Assembly (NCBI GenBank): GCA_937967425.1
Contig: CALBST010000175.1
Coordinates: 1 to 9,384 of the forward strand
From: an uncultured Caulobacteraceae bacterium
Lineage (GTDB): Bacteria; Pseudomonadota; Alphaproteobacteria; Caulobacterales; TH1-2
Reading direction: 5' to 3'
DNA: 9,384 bases
The notes under the pieces were generated by a model. The model was given only the letters and a program-made list of their open reading frames with translations, made no database searches and was not told the origin of the DNA. Of this stretch, positions 6,989 through 9,384 are shown one piece after another. How positions within the stretch are numbered: the stretch's first letter is position 1; each line of letters begins with the position of its first letter. A program made the translations under genes and the position numbers.

Positions 6989-7633
6989 TTAGGCCGCGCC
7001 CGAGAGCCCACCCTCCGGCAGCTCCCGCTTCTCATAGACGCGATCGACGATGCCGAAGGCCTGAGCTTCTTCGGCGGTCATGAAGTGATCGCGGTCCAGC
7101 GTGCGTTCGACTTTCTCGTACGGCTGGCCGGTGTGCTTCACATAGATCTCGTTCAAGCGGCGCTTGGTGGCGATGATGTCTTCCGCGTGACGCTCGATGT
7201 CCGAGGCCTGGCCACGGAAGCCGCCCGACGGCTGGTGCACCATGATGCGCGCGTTCGGCAGCGCGATGCGCAAGTTCTTCTCACCCGACGCCAGCAGCAA
7301 TGAACCCATCGAAGCCGCTTGGCCGATGCAGACCGTGGAAATCGGGCTGCGGATGTATTGCATGGTGTCGTAAATCGCGAGGCCCGAGGTGACGATACCG
7401 CCCGGGCTGTTGATGTACATGGCGATTTCGCGCTTCGGGTTCTCGGATTCCAAGAACAGAAGCTGCGCCGTCACCAGGCTCGCCAAACCATCCTCGACAC
7501 CGCCGGTGACGAAGATGATCCGCTCCTTCAGGAGGCGCGAGAAGATGTCGAAGGCGCGCTCGCCGCGGCTGGTCTGCTCGACCACCATCGGAACGAGGTT
7601 GGCGTAAGTGGCGATAGGATCGAACGTCTTCAT
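6989..7633 (-). CDS. clpP: ClpP, ATP-dependent Clp protease proteolytic subunit
   Basis: Serine peptidase of family S14 that forms a two-ring, 14-subunit chamber in the cytoplasm and degrades chains delivered by ClpX (or ClpA). The 214 residues are typical. The catalytic triad is complete: Ser108 in GQAASMGS, His133 in MVHQPSGG and Asp182 in LDRDHFMT, with 25- and 49-residue spacings equal to E. coli ClpP. The glycine-rich INSPGG segment (74-79) that forms part of the substrate groove is present. The ATG has AAAGG 5 bases upstream. tig lies 103 bases upstream and the strong terminator lies downstream, so clpP probably makes its own transcript, perhaps heat-inducible from the boxes at 7680-7708. 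No damage or truncation is visible. Confidence 0.98.
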   Translation of the reverse strand: MKTFDPIATYANLVPMVVEQTSRGERAFDIFSRLLKERIIFVTGGVEDGLASLVTAQLLFLESENPKREIAMYINSPGGIVTSGLAIYDTMQYIRSPISTVCIGQAASMGSLLLASGEKNLRIALPNARIMVHQPSGGFRGQASDIERHAEDIIATKRRLNEIYVKHTGQPYEKVERTLDRDHFMTAEEAQAFGIVDRVYEKRELPEGGLSGAA

Positions 7634-7638
7634 GGGTG

Positions 7639-7643
7639 CCTTT
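7639..7643 (-). promoter_or_regulatory. clpP ribosome binding site
   Basis: AAAGG on the minus strand, 5 bases upstream of the ATG at 7633. It supports that start. Confidence 0.7.
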
Positions 7644-7679
7644 CGGAGCGCCCGGAATCAAACGATCCCGGCGCGCTTC

Positions 7680-7708
7680 ATATTTGACGCTTGGACGCGC
7701 CTCGCAAG
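7680..7708 (-). promoter_or_regulatory. Candidate heat-shock promoter of clpP
   Basis: On the minus strand CTTG (7705-7708) and CAAATAT (7680-7686) are 18 bases apart. That is the arrangement of alphaproteobacterial RpoH promoters (CTTG-N17/18-CYTATNT, 4 of 6 fixed positions in the -10). Transcription would start near 7672, giving a leader of about 39 bases. Caulobacter clpP is known to be heat-shock controlled from a promoter immediately upstream, which fits. Confidence 0.4.
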
Positions 7709-7736
7709 CCCCAGCTACTGCACCAAAGCTTAACGG

Positions 7737-9119
7737 TCAGTCTTCGGCCTTCGCGGCCTTGGTTTTCTTAGCTTTCTTCGGCTTGGAAGCCGCCGGCGGG
7801 TCGTCATCGGCGAAGAGTTCGTCGCGGCTGACGGTCTGATTGGTGACGTTAATCAGCTCCATCATGTAATCGACGACCTTCTCTTCGTAGAGCGGCGCCC
7901 GCACCTGGGCGACCAGCTGCGGGTTACGGCGGTAGGCGTCGAACACCTGCTGCTCCTGGCCCGGGAAGTTGCGCGCCTGGTTGGCGATGGCGCGGCCCAC
8001 CTCTTCGTCCGAAACTTCGAGTTTGTGACGGCGGCCGATTTCCGCGAGCAACAGGCCGAGGCGCACCCGGCGCTCGGCGATGTCGCGATATTCCGCCTTC
8101 AAATCGTCTTCCGACTTGCCCTCATCGGCAGGGTCGGCGCGGCCTTGCGCTTTGTCCTGCTCGACCTGACGCCAGATCTGATTGAACTCCGCTTCGACCA
8201 TGCGCGGCGGCAGTTCGAAATCGTGCGTGGCGTCGAGTTGATCGAAGAGCTGGCGCTTCGCCTTGGCGCGCGATTGCTGCTTGTGGTCCGCCTCGATGCG
8301 TTCCTTCAGCGCGTCCTTCACAGCGTTGAGGCTGTCGAAGCCGAGCTGCTTGGCCCACTCGTCATCCGGCGCGCCTTCCTTCGGACCGCGCACCGTCTTG
8401 ATCTTGGTTTCGAATTCAGCAGCTTTGCCCGCGAGGCCCGGCGCTGGGTAGTCCTGCGGGAAGGTAACTTTCAGCGTGCGCTCGTCACCGGCTTTCGCGC
8501 CGACGAGCTGCTCCTCGAAACCTGGAATGAAGCGGTTCGCACCGATAATGACTTCCGCATCAGTGGCTGCACCGCCGTCGAAAGCTTCGCCGTCGATACG
8601 GCCGAGGAAGTCGATCACCAACTGATCGCCGTCCGCTGCCGCGCCCGTCTTCTCTTCAAAGCCGCGCTGCGCCTTCGCCAGTTCGTTGAGCGCGTCATTG
8701 ACCTGCTCTTCCGTCACTTCGGCGGTCGGACGCGTAATCGTGATTGTCTTCAGATCGACCGGCTCGAAGTCCGGCATGATTTCAAGCGAAAGCTCAAACT
8801 TAAGGTCTTCGCCCCCGGCCATAACTTTGCTCATGTCGCTCTTCACATCGAGCGACGGCTCGGAGGCGGCGCGCACATTGGCGAGGCCTTCCTTGGTCGA
8901 GTTCTGGACAGCCTCGTTGATGATGTCCTGCATCATGCCGGGGCCGTACACCTTCTTGATATGGCTCGCCGGCACCTTGCCCGGACGGAAGCCATTGATG
9001 CGCACGCGCGGCTGCACTTCCGCGATCTTGGCGTTGAGTTTTTGCTGCAAGTCAGCCGCCGGAATGACGACATCGTAAACGCGCAGAAGACCTTCGGACC
9101 GGCTCTCGGTGAGCTGCAT
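7737..9119 (-). CDS. tig: Trigger factor, ribosome-associated chaperone and prolyl isomerase
   Basis: Chaperone that docks at the ribosomal exit tunnel and shields nascent chains. The 460-residue form shows an N-terminal ribosome-binding domain with the signature GFRPGKVP (43-50), an FKBP-like peptidyl-prolyl isomerase domain (about 163-241, GDQLVIDFLGRIDGEAFDGG onward), and a long helical C-terminal chaperone domain (about 242-430). The end is a lysine-rich tail (about 446-460, KPKKAKKTK). An ATG 18 bases further up (9137) would add MSKARL. I chose 9119 because the protein then begins MQLTE like other trigger factors, GFR falls at 43-45 exactly as in E. coli, and a weak GAAAG lies 8 bases upstream; the outer ATG has no ribosome site nearby. 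It heads the tig-clpP-clpX-lon block common in proteobacteria. No clear terminator follows before clpP. Confidence 0.97.
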   Translation of the reverse strand: MQLTESRSEGLLRVYDVVIPAADLQQKLNAKIAEVQPRVRINGFRPGKVPASHIKKVYGPGMMQDIINEAVQNSTKEGLANVRAASEPSLDVKSDMSKVMAGGEDLKFELSLEIMPDFEPVDLKTITITRPTAEVTEEQVNDALNELAKAQRGFEEKTGAAADGDQLVIDFLGRIDGEAFDGGAATDAEVIIGANRFIPGFEEQLVGAKAGDERTLKVTFPQDYPAPGLAGKAAEFETKIKTVRGPKEGAPDDEWAKQLGFDSLNAVKDALKERIEADHKQQSRAKAKRQLFDQLDATHDFELPPRMVEAEFNQIWRQVEQDKAQGRADPADEGKSEDDLKAEYRDIAERRVRLGLLLAEIGRRHKLEVSDEEVGRAIANQARNFPGQEQQVFDAYRRNPQLVAQVRAPLYEEKVVDYMMELINVTNQTVSRDELFADDDPPAASKPKKAKKTKAAKAED

Positions 9120-9199
9120 AAGACGTGCTTTCGACATGCGCGCCGGGGCTGCAAATCTCCTGCCGCGGCGCTGAATTCAGGAAAGGCGGGCTTATGGCA

Positions 9200-9304
9200 C
9201 TAGGGCCGGGCAGAGTCCACGGTCGGGAATGCCTCATGGCGTAAGCCATCCGAAGCGCGCGGGAGGGAGCACCGGTCCTTCTTCGCCAAGGCTTCGGAGG
9301 ACAT
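9200..9304 (-). CDS. Possible 34-codon small ORF between tRNA-Leu and tig
   Basis: An open frame on the minus strand begins MSSEALAKKD and ends at TAG. A G-run immediately precedes the ATG, too close to be a good ribosome site. It overlaps the imperfect hairpin at 9255-9315. It has no recognisable domain, and short frames are common by chance in this base composition. It could be a leader peptide, a remnant or nothing. Confidence 0.15.
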   Translation of the reverse strand: MSSEALAKKDRCSLPRASDGLRHEAFPTVDSARP

Positions 9305-9315
9305 CCCCCGCGCGC
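9255..9315. repeat. Imperfect long inverted repeat after tRNA-Leu
   Basis: The outer arms GCGCGCGGGAGGGA (9255-9268) and TCCCCCGCGCGC (9304-9315) pair over 12 bp with a 2-base bulge. An inner GTCCT/AGGAC pair (9275-9279 with 9298-9302) continues the fold. The structure starts 15 bases past the tRNA 3' end in the direction of transcription. No U-run follows, so it is not a standard terminator; it may be a processing or transcript-end hairpin. Confidence 0.45.
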
Positions 9316-9330
9316 CGCGCGAGCCCAGGA

Positions 9331-9384
9331 TGGTGCGGACGCCGGGACTCGAACCCGGACGCCTTGCGGCGCTGGAACCTAAAT
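9331..9384 (-). tRNA. tRNA-Leu (anticodon UAG), 3' portion, cut by window edge
   Basis: Reading the minus strand from the edge: last base of the 5' anticodon stem, loop TTTAGGT with anticodon TAG (9379-9381), 3' anticodon stem TCCAG, a long variable arm CGCC-GCAA-GGCG, T-arm CCGGG-TTCGAGT-CCCGG, acceptor strand CGTCCGC, discriminator A and encoded CCA. The long variable arm (class II) and the UAG anticodon, which reads CUA, identify leucine. The acceptor 5' strand, D-arm and most of the 5' anticodon stem lie outside the window, so this is truncated only by the boundary. Confidence 0.93.

Noticed and set aside
9120..9137. Six-residue N-terminal extension of trigger factor
   Set aside because: No ribosome site before the outer ATG. 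The inner start aligns the ribosome-binding signature with E. coli numbering.
8025..9203. 392-codon open frame on the plus strand
   Set aside because: It lies entirely opposite tig, which is a certain gene. Its translation is arginine/leucine-rich without domain features, as expected from the mirror of a G+C-rich coding strand.
1..9384. Mobile element, CRISPR array, phage or defence cassette
   Set aside because: No transposase, integrase, direct-repeat array, target-site duplication or composition break was seen. The tRNA has no integrase gene beside it in the window.

Overview
The window is a housekeeping protein quality-control locus from an alphaproteobacterium, most likely of the Caulobacterales / Hyphomonadaceae type. 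That placement is an inference. It rests on high G+C content, the gene order tRNA-Leu - tig - clpP - clpX - lon, and protein signatures. No 16S gene is present. Every supported gene lies on the minus strand, so transcription runs from high to low coordinates.

In transcription order: the 3' part of a tRNA-Leu with anticodon UAG (9331-9384, cut by the window edge); a 211-bp spacer with an imperfect long hairpin; tig, trigger factor (7737-9119); clpP, the ClpP peptidase (6989-7633), followed by a strong intrinsic terminator; a secreted protein of unknown function with two cysteines (5973-6881); a roughly 390-bp spacer holding the clpX control region; clpX, the unfoldase (4318-5586), followed by a second strong terminator; a lipoprotein of the beta-lactamase-like serine hydrolase family with C-terminal TPRs (2729-4264); a roughly 250-bp spacer with a heat-shock-like promoter; and lon, the Lon protease (78-2480).

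Trigger factor binds nascent chains at the ribosome exit tunnel. ClpX unfolds tagged or regulatory substrates and feeds them to the ClpP chamber. Lon degrades misfolded and regulatory proteins on its own. ClpP, ClpX and Lon keep all catalytic residues, so the locus looks fully functional.

The less ordinary part is the two exported proteins that split clpP from clpX and clpX from lon. Each begins at or within about 25 bases of an 11-bp-stem terminator belonging to the upstream clp gene. I see no defence system, mobile element, CRISPR array or biosynthetic cluster, and do not think a new multi-gene system is hidden here. The open points are the unknown secreted family, the terminator/start-codon overlaps, heat-shock-like promoter boxes, and the structured spacer after the tRNA.
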